NCBI RefSeq assembly: GCF_020564935.1
Contig: NZ_JAJCXB010000007.1
Span: 62,001-126,000 of the forward strand
Length of the DNA stretch: 64,000 nt
Reading direction: 5' to 3'
Source of the DNA: Streptomyces pinistramenti
Lineage (GTDB): Bacteria; Actinomycetota; Actinomycetes; Streptomycetales; Streptomycetaceae
Positions 40,954 to 49,613 of the stretch are shown in pieces; within the stretch, counting starts at the first letter, position 1; each line of letters starts with the position of its first letter. A program made the translations under genes and the position numbers. Below the pieces are notes generated by a model, which saw only the letters and a program-made list of their open reading frames with translations, was not told where the DNA came from and ran no database searches.

Positions 40954-41291
40954 CCGAAACACCCGAGAACACCCTGACCAAGCCGGCCTCGGAGGAAGAG
41001 GTCCGCGAGGCGCTGTACGACGTCGTGGACCCCGAGCTGGGCATCGATGTCGTCAACCTCGGTCTGATCTACGGCATTCACGTCGACGAGGCCAACATCG
41101 CCACCATCGACATGACGCTGACGTCCGCGGCCTGCCCGCTGACCGACGTCATCGAGGACCAGGCGAAGTCCGCCACGGACGGCATCGTCAACGAGCTGAA
41201 GATCAACTGGGTCTGGATGCCCCCGTGGGGCCCCGACAAGATCACCGACGACGGCCGCGAGCAGCTGCGTGCCCTGGGGTTCAACGTCTGA
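40950..41291 (+). CDS. sufT: SufT-like metal-sulfur cluster assembly factor (MIP18/DUF59)
   Basis: DUF59 protein of 113 residues, a family acting late in Fe-S delivery. Family features: ALYDVVDPELGIDVVNLGLIY, the conserved Cys in SAACPLTD, and the closing WMPPWGPDKIT. It overlaps sufU by 4 bp and closes the suf operon before a strong terminator. Confidence 0.92.
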   Translation: MTETPENTLTKPASEEEVREALYDVVDPELGIDVVNLGLIYGIHVDEANIATIDMTLTSAACPLTDVIEDQAKSATDGIVNELKINWVWMPPWGPDKITDDGREQLRALGFNV

Positions 41292-41323
41292 CACGTCTGA
41301 TCCCGCGCCCGTCGCACCTTTTG

Positions 41324-41364
41324 CGGCCCTGCCCGCCAGATCTCTGGCGGGCAGGGCCGTTTTT
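41324..41364 (+). terminator. Rho-independent terminator of the suf operon
   Basis: Perfect 17-bp arms (41324-41340 and 41343-41359) followed by five T residues (41360-41364). It is the only terminator in the window with a real T tract. Confidence 0.96.
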
Positions 41365-41398
41365 CTGCGGTCGGGGCGGATCCGGACCGCACAGGTAT

Positions 41399-41432
41399 GT
41401 ACGTCCGTACGCATCGTTGTGTACGCTCGTAC
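41399..41432. promoter_or_regulatory. Tandem TetR-type operators before the SMR gene
   Basis: Two perfect GTACG-N2-CGTAC palindromes (41399-41410 and 41421-41432), 22 bp apart centre to centre, i.e. on the same helix face. The second ends 2 bp before the SMR start codon. They are the likely sites of the TetR protein encoded two genes on. Confidence 0.8.
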
Positions 41433-41434
41433 GT

Positions 41435-41755
41435 ATGGTGTATCTGACGCTGGCCGGTGCGATCCTCTCCGAGATCCTCGCGACCACCGCGATGAAGTAC
41501 AGCGACGGCTTCAGCAAGCTGTGGCCCTCGCTCGGTACGGTGGCCGGGTACCTCCTGGCCTTCGCGCTGCTCGCCCAGACCCTCAAGTCGATGAGCATCG
41601 GCACCGCGTACGCGATCTGGGCCGGAGCCGGCACGGCGCTGATCGCGGCGATCGGCATGGTGTTCCTGGGGGAGAGCGCGAGCGCCCTGAAGATCCTCGG
41701 GGTGCTGCTGGTCATCGCCGGGGTCGTGGTGCTGAATCTGGGCGGTGCGCACTGA
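41435..41755 (+). CDS. Small multidrug resistance (SMR) efflux protein
   Basis: Four-helix membrane protein of 106 residues, EmrE/QacE type, working as an antiparallel dimer with proton antiport. The essential membrane Glu is Glu13 (AGAILSEILATTAMK), and AYAIWAGAGTALIA and GESASALKILG match the family. The start abuts the second operator, so the mRNA is probably leaderless or nearly so. The stop overlaps the tetR start (TGATG). Confidence 0.92.
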   Translation: MVYLTLAGAILSEILATTAMKYSDGFSKLWPSLGTVAGYLLAFALLAQTLKSMSIGTAYAIWAGAGTALIAAIGMVFLGESASALKILGVLLVIAGVVVLNLGGAH

Positions 41756-42300
41756 TGGCGCGGCGCTACGACCCGGACCGGCGCCAGCGCCTGATCGACG
41801 CCGCGATCGGCGTGGTCGGCGAGCGCGGTATCGCCGGACTCAGCCATCGCGCGGTGGCCACCGCGGCGGATGTGCCGCTGGGCTCGACGACGTACCACTT
41901 CGCGACGCTCGACGAGCTGCTGGTGGCCGCCCTGCGGCAGGTCAACGGCGGCTGGATGGCCGACTTCGCACGCTGGGCCGACGGCATCGATCCGGCGGTG
42001 CCGCTCGCCGACGAGGTCACCCGGCTCATCGAGGAGAGCCTGGCGGGCGACCGCTCCCGGGTGGAGCTGGAGTACGAGCTGTACCTGGCGGCGCTGCGGC
42101 GCGAGGCGGTGCGGCCGATCGCCGCCGAGTGCCTGGAGGAGATGGTGCGGCTGCTCGCCCGGCGCACCGGCGACGTGCCGGCCGCGCGCGCCGTGGTGGC
42201 CTTCGTCGACGGCCTGATGCTCCAGCACCTGCTCACCGGGCAGCCCTTCGAACGCGCCACCGTACGGGCCGGGTTGGCCGGTGTGCTGGGCGGGGAGTGA
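41755..42300 (+). CDS. TetR-family regulator of the SMR pump
   Basis: Repressor of 181 residues. N-terminal helix-turn-helix GIAGLSHRAVATAADVPLGSTTYHF; the rest is a helical ligand-binding domain. It is translationally coupled to the SMR gene by a 1-bp stop/start overlap, and two matching operators lie upstream of the pair, so it most likely represses its own operon until an efflux substrate binds. Confidence 0.92.
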   Translation: MARRYDPDRRQRLIDAAIGVVGERGIAGLSHRAVATAADVPLGSTTYHFATLDELLVAALRQVNGGWMADFARWADGIDPAVPLADEVTRLIEESLAGDRSRVELEYELYLAALRREAVRPIAAECLEEMVRLLARRTGDVPAARAVVAFVDGLMLQHLLTGQPFERATVRAGLAGVLGGE

Positions 42301-42378
42301 CGGGCCGGAGGCGGCTCGGGGCGGCCGGTCGATGAGACCGGTTCGCCTCGGCGGGCGCCCTCCGGTTAGGTTTTCGGC

Positions 42379-43368
42379 ATGACCGATGCTGCTACCCCCC
42401 GTACCGCCGGCGCCGTCGCCGCCGGGCTCGCCACCGTCACCCCCGACGGCACCGTTCTCGACACCTGGTTCCCGGCGCCCGAGCTGGCCGCCTCGCCGGG
42501 GCCGGCCGGCACCGAGCGCCTGACCGGCGAGCGGGCCGCCGAACTGCTGGGCGCCGCCGCGCCGAAGGCCGTCGGCCCGGACCCGGTCCGCGGCGTCGAG
42601 GTCGTGGCCGTCCGTACGGTCATCGCCTCGCTGGACGACAAGCCGCTGGACGCGCACGACGTCTACCTGCGGCTGCACCTGCTCAGCCACCGGCTGGTCA
42701 AGCCGCACGGGCAGAGCCTGGAGGGCCAGTTCGGGCTGCTGGCGAACGTCGCCTGGACCTCGCTCGGCCCGGTGCCCGTCGACCAGCTGGAGACGGTGCG
42801 GCTCAACGCCCGCGCCGAGGGGCTGCACCTCCAGGTCACCAGCGTCGACAAGTTCCCGCGGATGACCGACTACGTCGTGCCCACCGGCGTACGGATCGGG
42901 GACGCCGACCGGGTCCGGCTCGGCGCGCACCTCGCGGCCGGTACCACCGTCATGCACGAGGGCTTCGTCAACTTCAACGCCGGCACGCTGGGCACCTCCA
43001 TGATCGAGGGCCGGATCAGCGCAGGCGTCGTCATCGGCGACGGCTCCGACGTCGGCGGCGGCGCCTCCACCATGGGCACCCTGTCCGGCGGCGGCAAGCA
43101 GATCATCTCGATCGGCGAGCGCTGCCTGCTCGGCGCGGAGTCCGGCGTCGGCATCGCCCTCGGCAACGAGTGCGTCGTCGAGGCCGGCCTGTACCTGACC
43201 GCGGGCACCCGCGTCACCCTGCCCGACGGCCAGATCGTCAAGGCCCTGGAGCTGTCCGGCGCCGACAACATCCTCTTCCGCCGCAACTCCACCACCGGCG
43301 CGGTCGAGGCCCGGCCGAACAAGGCGGTGTGGGGCGGCCTCAACGAGGTGCTGCACAGCCACAACTGA
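42379..43368 (+). CDS. dapD: 2,3,4,5-tetrahydropyridine-2,6-dicarboxylate N-succinyltransferase
   Basis: Lysine/diaminopimelate pathway enzyme of 329 residues, actinobacterial DapD type. It has an N-terminal alpha/beta domain and a left-handed beta-helix of hexapeptide repeats ([40 protein letters not shown]). A TAGGTT (42367-42372) six bases before the ATG could be a -10 box, implying a leaderless transcript; no ribosome site is visible, which fits. It stands alone with its own downstream hairpin. Confidence 0.95.
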   Translation: MTDAATPRTAGAVAAGLATVTPDGTVLDTWFPAPELAASPGPAGTERLTGERAAELLGAAAPKAVGPDPVRGVEVVAVRTVIASLDDKPLDAHDVYLRLHLLSHRLVKPHGQSLEGQFGLLANVAWTSLGPVPVDQLETVRLNARAEGLHLQVTSVDKFPRMTDYVVPTGVRIGDADRVRLGAHLAAGTTVMHEGFVNFNAGTLGTSMIEGRISAGVVIGDGSDVGGGASTMGTLSGGGKQIISIGERCLLGAESGVGIALGNECVVEAGLYLTAGTRVTLPDGQIVKALELSGADNILFRRNSTTGAVEARPNKAVWGGLNEVLHSHN

Positions 43369-43378
43369 CCGCACGGCG

Positions 43379-43398
43379 CGGGGCGGCGCAGCGCCCCG
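43379..43398 (+). terminator. Hairpin after dapD
   Basis: CGGGGCG (43379-43385), 6-nt loop, CGCCCCG (43392-43398), 10 bp after the stop. Confidence 0.65.
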
Positions 43399-43565
43399 CC
43401 CGCACCGGCGCCCCCGCACGGACCTCGGACGGACCGTGTGGGGGCGCGCTGCGTCCGGCGGCCGTTTGACGCGGCCTCGTGAGGGCCGGAACGCGCCGGT
43501 GCCCGCGCGGCGGCGCGGGGCCACCATGGAGGGACGGTGTCCGACGGGCCGTACCGGGAGGCGTC

Positions 43566-44201
43566 ATGCGGCTGGGCGGGGAGTTCACCGGCACGCCGGA
43601 GGGGCGGTGCCCACCGGAGCCGTCCGCAGGCGGGCCACTGTGCGGCTACAAGCTCGCCCACCTCCTGCTGTCCCGCGACGGCACCCGCGCCGGCTTCACC
43701 GGCGTCTCCGTCGGCGGCGCGCTCCCGTACGGCGTCCTGGCCGACGCCCGCTGCGCGTACGGCCGCCGGCACCCCCGTCCCGCGCCGCGCTGCGACTGCG
43801 GATTCCACGCGCTGCACAGTCGCGCCGACGCGTTGGCCCTGACCCGCGCGGGCGCCCACCGGTGTACCGCGCTGCTGGAGGTCACGGCGCTCGGCGGCCG
43901 CATCCGGTACGCGCGGGGGATGCGGTACGCGCGCCAGCGGGTGCGGAGCGTGCACGTCGGGCCGTGCGACTGCGGGCTGCCGCCCGGGGTGTTCGTCGAC
44001 GCGGGCCGTGGACGGGCCGGCTGCCGGGCGCTGACCGGGGCCTGCGCCAGGTGCGCGACCGGCCGGGACACGGTGGGCTTCGGCACGTTCGCACAGCTCG
44101 CGGGCGGCGGTCTGCGGGTGATCGCGGGGCACGGCCGAGCGGACGGCAGCGGGGCGCCGTCCGGCACGGCCGGGGCCTGCTGGCATGTGCGTGTCAGGTG
44201 A
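43566..44201 (+). CDS. Cysteine-rich protein of unknown function
   Basis: Protein of 211 residues, family not recognised. It has 12 cysteines, including two CDCG motifs and CARC, plus several His, which suggests a zinc-binding or disulfide-rich fold. No signal peptide or membrane helix is visible, so zinc binding in the cytoplasm is the simpler reading. ATG 43566 has GGGAGG upstream; the frame extends to 43479 without support. It stands between dapD and the EI24 gene and shows normal coding bias. Confidence 0.75.
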   Translation: MRLGGEFTGTPEGRCPPEPSAGGPLCGYKLAHLLLSRDGTRAGFTGVSVGGALPYGVLADARCAYGRRHPRPAPRCDCGFHALHSRADALALTRAGAHRCTALLEVTALGGRIRYARGMRYARQRVRSVHVGPCDCGLPPGVFVDAGRGRAGCRALTGACARCATGRDTVGFGTFAQLAGGGLRVIAGHGRADGSGAPSGTAGACWHVRVR

Positions 44202-44227
44202 GCCGCATCCCCCCTTAGGGTGATGCC

Positions 44228-45172
44228 ATGCGTGATCTCATAGCGGGAATGCGGTACTTGGGCAGGGGCCAGCGCTGGGTCGCGGGACACGGCCGCTGGT
44301 GGGGCTTCGGGCTGATCCCCGCACTGATCACCCTCGTGCTGTACGCCGCCGTGCTGACCGTGCTCGTCCTCTGGTCCGGCGACATCGCCGCCTGGGCCAC
44401 GCCGTTCGCCGACGGCTGGGGCGCACCGTGGCAGGGCCTGCTGCGCGGCCTGTTCGTCGCCGCCGGGCTGCTGCTGTCCGTACTGACCTTCACCGCGGTC
44501 ACCCTGCTGATCGGTGACCCGTTCTACGAGGAGCTGTCGGAGAAGGTCGAGGAATCCGAGGGTCACTGCCCCCGGAGCCCCGACCGGCCGCTGTGGCGGG
44601 AGATCTGGATCGCGCTGCGGGACAGCGTCCATGTGCTGCTGCGTGCCGCGCCCTTCGGCATCGCGCTGTTCGTCCTGGGCTTCGTGCCGTTCATCGGGCA
44701 GACCGTCATCCCGGCCGTCGGCTTCTGCGTCTCCGGATTCTTTCTCGCCGTCGAGCTGACGTCGGTGGCGATGCAGCGCCGCGACATCCCGGTGCGCGAG
44801 CGGCTGCGGCTGCTGCGCGGCCGCAAGGCACTCGCCGTCGGCTTCGGCACCCCGCTCGTGCTGCTGTTCCTCGTCCCGTTCGTCGCGGTGGTCCTGATGC
44901 CGGGCGCGGTGGCCGGCGCGACGCTGCTGGCGCGGGACCTGGCGCCGGACGAGGCGGAGCCGTCCGCCGACGGCACGGACGCGGGCGCCCCGGACCGGTA
45001 CGGGCACCCGCAGGCGAGCGGCCCGCAGTACGCACCGGCCGCCGCCGGATACGCCCGGGTACCGGCCGCGCCGGGCGGCGGATTCGGGCCGCCGCCCTCG
45101 CAGTTCACGCCGAAGGAGGGGCCGGGGCAGGCGCCGAGGCGGTCCGCAGGTCCTGGGCCGGCCGGCTGGTGA
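44228..45172 (+). CDS. EI24-domain membrane protein (CysZ-like)
   Basis: Protein of 314 residues with an EI24/CysZ-type domain: four or five long membrane helices (about residues 25-50, 75-95, 140-165, 205-235), with GDPFYEELSEKVEE between helices 2 and 3. The C-terminal 80 residues are Pro/Gly/Ala-rich and disordered. CysZ proteins import sulfate in enterobacteria, but the actinobacterial role is untested, and no cys genes are adjacent. Confidence 0.85.
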   Translation: MRDLIAGMRYLGRGQRWVAGHGRWWGFGLIPALITLVLYAAVLTVLVLWSGDIAAWATPFADGWGAPWQGLLRGLFVAAGLLLSVLTFTAVTLLIGDPFYEELSEKVEESEGHCPRSPDRPLWREIWIALRDSVHVLLRAAPFGIALFVLGFVPFIGQTVIPAVGFCVSGFFLAVELTSVAMQRRDIPVRERLRLLRGRKALAVGFGTPLVLLFLVPFVAVVLMPGAVAGATLLARDLAPDEAEPSADGTDAGAPDRYGHPQASGPQYAPAAAGYARVPAAPGGGFGPPPSQFTPKEGPGQAPRRSAGPGPAGW

Positions 45173-45201
45173 CCTGCGCCCTCCTGGAGCAGGGGCAGGT
45201 C
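45171..45201. terminator. Hairpin between convergent EI24 and nuclease genes
   Basis: GACCTGC (45171-45177) pairs with GCAGGTC (45195-45201), with a CCCT/AGGG inner stem. It overlaps the EI24 stop codon. Confidence 0.55.
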
Positions 45202-45244
45202 GAGGCCACGGTGGTCATTCCGGGGGTGTGGCCCCGCCCCGTCC

Positions 45245-47083
45245 TCACGGCCTGATCCGCAGTACCTGCGGGTCGTGGTCGCTGGCCTGGTCGGCGTACT
45301 CGGCGTTGATGTGCACGATGTCGTAGTCGGTCCTGGCCGGATGGCTGCTGGTGAGCATGTGGTCGAGCACCTGCGAATTGCCGTTGTAGACGTAGCCGTA
45401 GCGCTCGTTCCGCGGCAGTCCGTTGACGAGGTCGGTGAGGACTCCGCCGTCGGTGAGGGCCTTGAGGGCGGGCGAGAATTGGTAGTCGTTGAGGTCGCCG
45501 GCCACCACCACGTCGGCCTTCGGGTCCTTGACCAGCAGGTCCTTGACGAAGCCGTTCACCAGCCGGGCCTGTGCGGTGCGCTGGGTCTCGGAGCTGCGGG
45601 CCGGTGGCTGGAAACGGCTGTCCAGGCCCTGGTCGCCGCCCTTGGAGTTGAAGTGGTCGGCGACCACGAACACCCGGCTGCCGGGGCGGTTCTTGACGGA
45701 GAACTGGCCGGCCAGCGGCTTGCGGCTGTCCTTCCACGCCGGATCCGTCGGCGCGATCCGGCCGGGCGAAGCGGAGAGCGCGGCCCTGCCGTGGTCGTCG
45801 ACCGCCCGCACCGGGGTGGTGGCGTCGCCGCCCGGGATGTCGGTGAACGACACCCGGTCGGGGTTGAAGAGGAAGGCGACCCGGATGTTGCCGCCGGGCT
45901 GCCCGCCGTCCTGGTCGTTGACCGGATCGATCTGCCGCGCCTCGTACGCCGGGCCGCCGGCCGCCTTGATCGCGTCGGTGAGCTTCTTGAGGGTGACGCC
46001 GGCGGACACCACGCCGTCGTCCGTGGGGCCGTTGTCGTCCTGGACCTCCTCCAGGGCCACCACGTCCGGCGCGGCCAGGTGGTGGACCAGCGCCCGGGCG
46101 AGCCGGTCGAACTTGGCCTGCGGGGTGGCGGGGGAGAGGTTCTCGACGTTGTAGGTGGCCACGGCCAGCTCGTCGGCCTGCTGCTTGCGGGTGGTCTCGG
46201 GGGCCGGGCCGTGGTCGGTGACCTTGCCCAGCGCGGTGGCCTGGAGCGTGTAGCCACCGAAGCTGTCGTAGTCCAGTGGCCCTTCGGTGGTGCCGGTCAG
46301 CTCGTCGCCGACATCGGCCACGGGGAACGGGTGCTGGTCGAGGGGGAGCAGCGAAGCCACCTTGACGCGGCCGGAGTTGGGGTCCGCGTACGAGCTGTAG
46401 AGCGCGCCGCCGCGGGCGGTACGGGCGTGACCGGGCTCGGCGGTGACCCACAGCTCGTGATGGCTGCTGGTCGGGCCGACGACGGGCGCGTCGGCCACCG
46501 AGACCCGCATGCCCTCCAGGGACTCGTAGCGGTCCAGGGCGTACGAACCGGGGCGCAGCGGCAGTGCCTCGATGTTCCTGCCGCCGGCGTCGGGGGCGTA
46601 ACGCGCCGGTATCGCGGCGGCGTTGAGGCGGAAGGCGGCCGGCAGCGGGGTGCCGGATGCGGTGACGTTCCAGGTCGCGTCGGTGATCTCGGTGACGGAC
46701 TGGAGCCCGGCGTCCTTGCCGCCCGGGTAGTACTCGCCGACCGTGCCGGCGAACGTGACCGCGTCCCCGACGGCGGCCTTCGGCGTCTCCTTTCCGGTGA
46801 AGACGAAGACGGCTTCGCTGGTCGCCGGGTCGTCGTCGGGATGCGGGTCCTGCACCCAGAAGCCGCGGGCCGAGCCGAACGACCGGACGGCGGTGACCGT
46901 GCCGGGGACGCCGGAGACCTGCCGGCCCGCCAGCGGGGAGAGCCGGGTGCGGCCCTGGATGTCATGGATCCGGGTGCCCGCGGCGGCGGCGGACTGCGGG
47001 AGCGCGAGCAGTCCGGCGGCGAGCGCGGCGCAGACCACCGCGGTGACGGCGGCCGGCCTGCGGAACGGACGACGGGACGGCAT
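45245..47083 (-). CDS. Secreted endonuclease/exonuclease/phosphatase-family protein (NucH/ExeM-like)
   Basis: Exported protein of 612 residues. Signal peptide: residues 1-35 (RRPFRRPAAVTAVVCAALAAG ending SAAAA). Residues about 40-310 contain OB-fold-like, nucleic-acid-binding segments. The EEP catalytic domain (about 320-612) has ATYNVENL, DVVALEEVQD, VADHFNSKGGD, VAGDLNDYQ and the final SDHDPQVLRI, so all metal and catalytic residues appear intact. Likely an extracellular DNase for nutrient, including phosphate, recovery. ATG 47083 has GGAGG six bases upstream. The much longer open frame upstream is antisense to the next gene. A decayed PhoX phosphatase lies 2 kb away. Confidence 0.9.
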   Translation of the reverse strand: MPSRRPFRRPAAVTAVVCAALAAGLLALPQSAAAAGTRIHDIQGRTRLSPLAGRQVSGVPGTVTAVRSFGSARGFWVQDPHPDDDPATSEAVFVFTGKETPKAAVGDAVTFAGTVGEYYPGGKDAGLQSVTEITDATWNVTASGTPLPAAFRLNAAAIPARYAPDAGGRNIEALPLRPGSYALDRYESLEGMRVSVADAPVVGPTSSHHELWVTAEPGHARTARGGALYSSYADPNSGRVKVASLLPLDQHPFPVADVGDELTGTTEGPLDYDSFGGYTLQATALGKVTDHGPAPETTRKQQADELAVATYNVENLSPATPQAKFDRLARALVHHLAAPDVVALEEVQDDNGPTDDGVVSAGVTLKKLTDAIKAAGGPAYEARQIDPVNDQDGGQPGGNIRVAFLFNPDRVSFTDIPGGDATTPVRAVDDHGRAALSASPGRIAPTDPAWKDSRKPLAGQFSVKNRPGSRVFVVADHFNSKGGDQGLDSRFQPPARSSETQRTAQARLVNGFVKDLLVKDPKADVVVAGDLNDYQFSPALKALTDGGVLTDLVNGLPRNERYGYVYNGNSQVLDHMLTSSHPARTDYDIVHINAEYADQASDHDPQVLRIRP

Positions 47084-47163
47084 GGAGAGCCTCCGAGGGA
47101 GAGGAAACGGGACGGACTGCGGTGCGTACGAGCGGGACCGGCGCTCTCTACGCGCGTCAATCT

Positions 47164-47177
47164 CTTGCGTGCGCAAG
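47164..47177. promoter_or_regulatory. CTTGCG-TG-CGCAAG palindrome in a divergent promoter region
   Basis: Inverted repeat with 6-bp arms, 81 bp upstream of the secreted nuclease and 126 bp upstream of the acidic hypothetical gene. Probable operator; regulator unknown. Confidence 0.45.
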
Positions 47178-47302
47178 GGAGTTGTCAAGATGCCCGAGGT
47201 GACCGGGAGAGGGCGGGTGAGTGAACCGTCCGGCTCACCCGGAATTCCGTCTACGCTTGGGCGTCGCACGAGCCGTAGTCCGTTCGAGGAGCTGAGCACC
47301 AG

Positions 47303-48811
47303 ATGTCCGCAGACCGCCCGACCCTGCCGCCGGTGCGGCTGCACTCCGAAGCGGAACTGGCCCGGGACGCGCTGAGCGCACCGCTGATGGCCCGCGCGGC
47401 CGCGCTGGCCCGCTGGGCCGAGCGGGGCGTGCCGGTCGGCGTCGGCGGCGAGATCCTGGAGGAGTCCCTGGCGGCGGCCACCGAGCACCTCGGCCTGGCC
47501 GGAGACGAGGACGGGCCCGGCTACACCGCCGAGGCGTGGCAGCTCGCCGTGGACACCGGCCTGGTGGACATCGAGGAGACCGAGGACTCCGAAGGGGAGA
47601 CGGCCGACGGCACGCAGGACGCCGGGCTCCCCGACGGCATCGCCGTGGGCATCGCGACACCGAGCGAGGAGCTGGCCCAGCTCACCTCCGGCAGCCCCCA
47701 GGACGTCCTCGACATCTGGCTCGGCGGCATGGAGACGGTGCTCGCCGACGCGGTCGCCCCCGACCTCTCCGACATCGCCGACCAGCTCGCCGAAGGCGGC
47801 GAACTCGACCTCGACGCGATCGACTGGAACCCCGAGGAGGAGGCCGAGCTGCTCGACGGCATCCTCGGCAACCTCTACCTGCTCACCGCCCTGAACGAAG
47901 GCCCCGAGCAGGACGTCCCGCTGCCCGCCCTGGCCGCCTCCATGATCGTCCCGGACGACATGGAGGAGCCCACCGACGACGTGCTCGAAGAGGTCTCCGA
48001 GGCGATGATGCGCCTGGACGACCAGTTCCGGGTGCTGGAGCCGATCGGCCTGGTCAGGTACACGCCGGTGGACGAGGCGCTCATCGAGGAGATGGACGAG
48101 GACGGCGAGACGGTCAAGGCCGCCGAGCCGCTCGACGAGGAGGACGTCTCCCGCTACGGCCTGGTCCGCCTCACCCCGCTCGGTGTCTACGCCGTCCGCG
48201 CCCGGATGCTGGACGCAGGGGTGGACGCCCCGGCCCTCGGCGACCTCACCGACAAGGGCGCCGACGTCCTGCTGGAGGCGCTGCCCGACTACCCCGAGGC
48301 GCTCGCCCAGGCCGAGGCCGAGCAGTGGCTCGCCGCCCGCACGCCGGTGGACGCCGCACGGGATCTGCTCGCCGCCGCCCGCGGCGACGACGAGCGCGCC
48401 CCGCTGCGCCGGCTGGCCGCCCAGCAGGCACTGTCCCTGGTCTCGCCGGACGCCGAGTCCGCGCTGCGGGACGTGCTGGACGACCCGCAGCTGGGCGGTC
48501 TGGCCCGGGTCTGGCTCGCCGAGCGCGCGCTGCCCGGCATTCCCGAGCCCTCCCAGGACATGATCTTCTGGCTGACCATCGACACCATCGCGGCACAGCT
48601 GGGCGTCGCCGACGAGGACGCGGCCGAGCTGCGCGAGCTGGTCGAGGGGCTGACCGGCCAGCACAGCGGGTTCTTCGATGCCGCCTGGCGGGTGGACCAC
48701 CCGGCCACCGCCGACGTCCTGGAGGCGATGGGCCGGCTGCACCCGGACAAGAAGGCCGCCAAGGAGGCCCGCAAGGCCGCCTTCAAGGCGCGGTCCCGCT
48801 CCGGGAGCTGA
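47303..48811 (+). CDS. Large acidic conserved hypothetical protein
   Basis: Soluble protein of 502 residues, family not recognised. It is strongly acidic (DIEETEDSEGETADGTQD; EEMDEDGETVKAAEP) with a largely helical, repeat-like C-terminal half (ARDLLAAARGDDERAPLRRLAAQQAL resembling HEAT-like helices) and a basic end KKAAKEARKAAFKARSRSGS. No signal or membrane segment. Codon use is typical of the neighbourhood, and the length and position suggest a streptomycete core gene of unknown role. Start ATG 47303; a hairpin follows. Confidence 0.85.
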   Translation: MSADRPTLPPVRLHSEAELARDALSAPLMARAAALARWAERGVPVGVGGEILEESLAAATEHLGLAGDEDGPGYTAEAWQLAVDTGLVDIEETEDSEGETADGTQDAGLPDGIAVGIATPSEELAQLTSGSPQDVLDIWLGGMETVLADAVAPDLSDIADQLAEGGELDLDAIDWNPEEEAELLDGILGNLYLLTALNEGPEQDVPLPALAASMIVPDDMEEPTDDVLEEVSEAMMRLDDQFRVLEPIGLVRYTPVDEALIEEMDEDGETVKAAEPLDEEDVSRYGLVRLTPLGVYAVRARMLDAGVDAPALGDLTDKGADVLLEALPDYPEALAQAEAEQWLAARTPVDAARDLLAAARGDDERAPLRRLAAQQALSLVSPDAESALRDVLDDPQLGGLARVWLAERALPGIPEPSQDMIFWLTIDTIAAQLGVADEDAAELRELVEGLTGQHSGFFDAAWRVDHPATADVLEAMGRLHPDKKAAKEARKAAFKARSRSGS

Positions 48812-48846
48812 ATCCCGGCAGGAGGCGGGACGCCTGACGGGTGTAA

Positions 48847-48883
48847 CGGGCGGTGCGGGTGCGGAAAGCGCCGGCGCCGCCCG
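48847..48883 (+). terminator. Terminator after the acidic hypothetical gene
   Basis: CGGGCGGTGC (48847-48856) pairs with GCGCCGCCCG (48874-48883), with one wobble, 35 bp after the stop. Confidence 0.6.
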
Positions 48884-49023
48884 TCGTCGTGTCCGGGCGG
48901 TTCTCCGGTGCCGGACGCCGTCCGGCGAAGGGCAACCGCTTCCTGGCCGACGCGCCCCGTTCAACCGGCTTTCGCCACCGCACCGGGGCCGTCGCGGCCC
49001 CGGCCCCGGCCGGACCGGCACGG

Positions 49024-49613
49024 GCGGATGGCCTCGCCGGTACGTCCACCAACCGCGCGGGCGGGCACACCCCTCGGGACACCTGGCCGACCTGCGAGGA
49101 GACCGCGGGCAAGGCCGGAGTGCACGGCATGACCGGTGCCGGTGCGCCAGCAGTTCGACGACGCGGACATCACCCGGGCCCGGAGGCCGGAAGGGCTCCG
49201 GTGGGCCGACGGCGGCGCTACGTCGTGTCCTCGTCCGCCCGCGCGGAGAGCCCTGTGCAGCACGGCGGGCAGGTGTGGTTCCACGACCCGCGGCGCCGGA
49301 CCCTGGCGCTGAAGGTGCTGCTCGGCGTCGACCCGGACCCCGCCGGGGACGGCGGGGTCGACGGCCCCGACACCATCACCGTCTCGCCCTGCGGCGGGCT
49401 GATCATCGCCGAGGACGGCGAGGGCGTCCAGCACCTCTTCGGGGTCACCGAGGACGGCCGGACGTACCCGGTCGCCCGCAACGAACTCACCATCGGCACC
49501 GCGCAGCAGCCGGAGTACAGCGAGTTCACCGGGCCGGTCTTCGTCCCGACGGGCGGATGCTGTGCGCCGGCATCCGGACTCCCGGCTCCAGGTCGGCGGT
49601 CACCGGCCCGTGG
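49024..49613 (+). pseudogene. PhoX/DUF839-type alkaline phosphatase, decayed
   Basis: Three reading frames successively give PhoX-like sequence. First (about 49030-49125): LAGTSTNRAGGHTPRDTW then TCEETAGKAG, matching the PhoX core GTWLTCEET. A large internal part is then missing. Second frame (49142-49215): QQFDDADITRARRPEGLRW. Third (about 49216-49548): YVVSSSARAESP, GQVWFHDPRR, DGPDTITVSP, LIIAEDGEGVQHLFG. Finally (49548-49613): DGRMLCAGIRTPG and TGPW. The last two changes each look like single-base losses (GGCGCCTAC to GGCGCTAC; CCCGGACGGG to CCCGACGGG). So: internal deletion plus two frameshifts. No start or signal peptide remains, and the 3' end overlaps the methyltransferase gene. Confidence 0.8.

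Noticed and set aside
45245..49021. 1258-residue minus-strand open frame
   Set aside because: Only the part from 47083 downward has protein character (signal peptide plus EEP nuclease). The rest is antisense to the acidic hypothetical gene at 47303, an effect of high GC.
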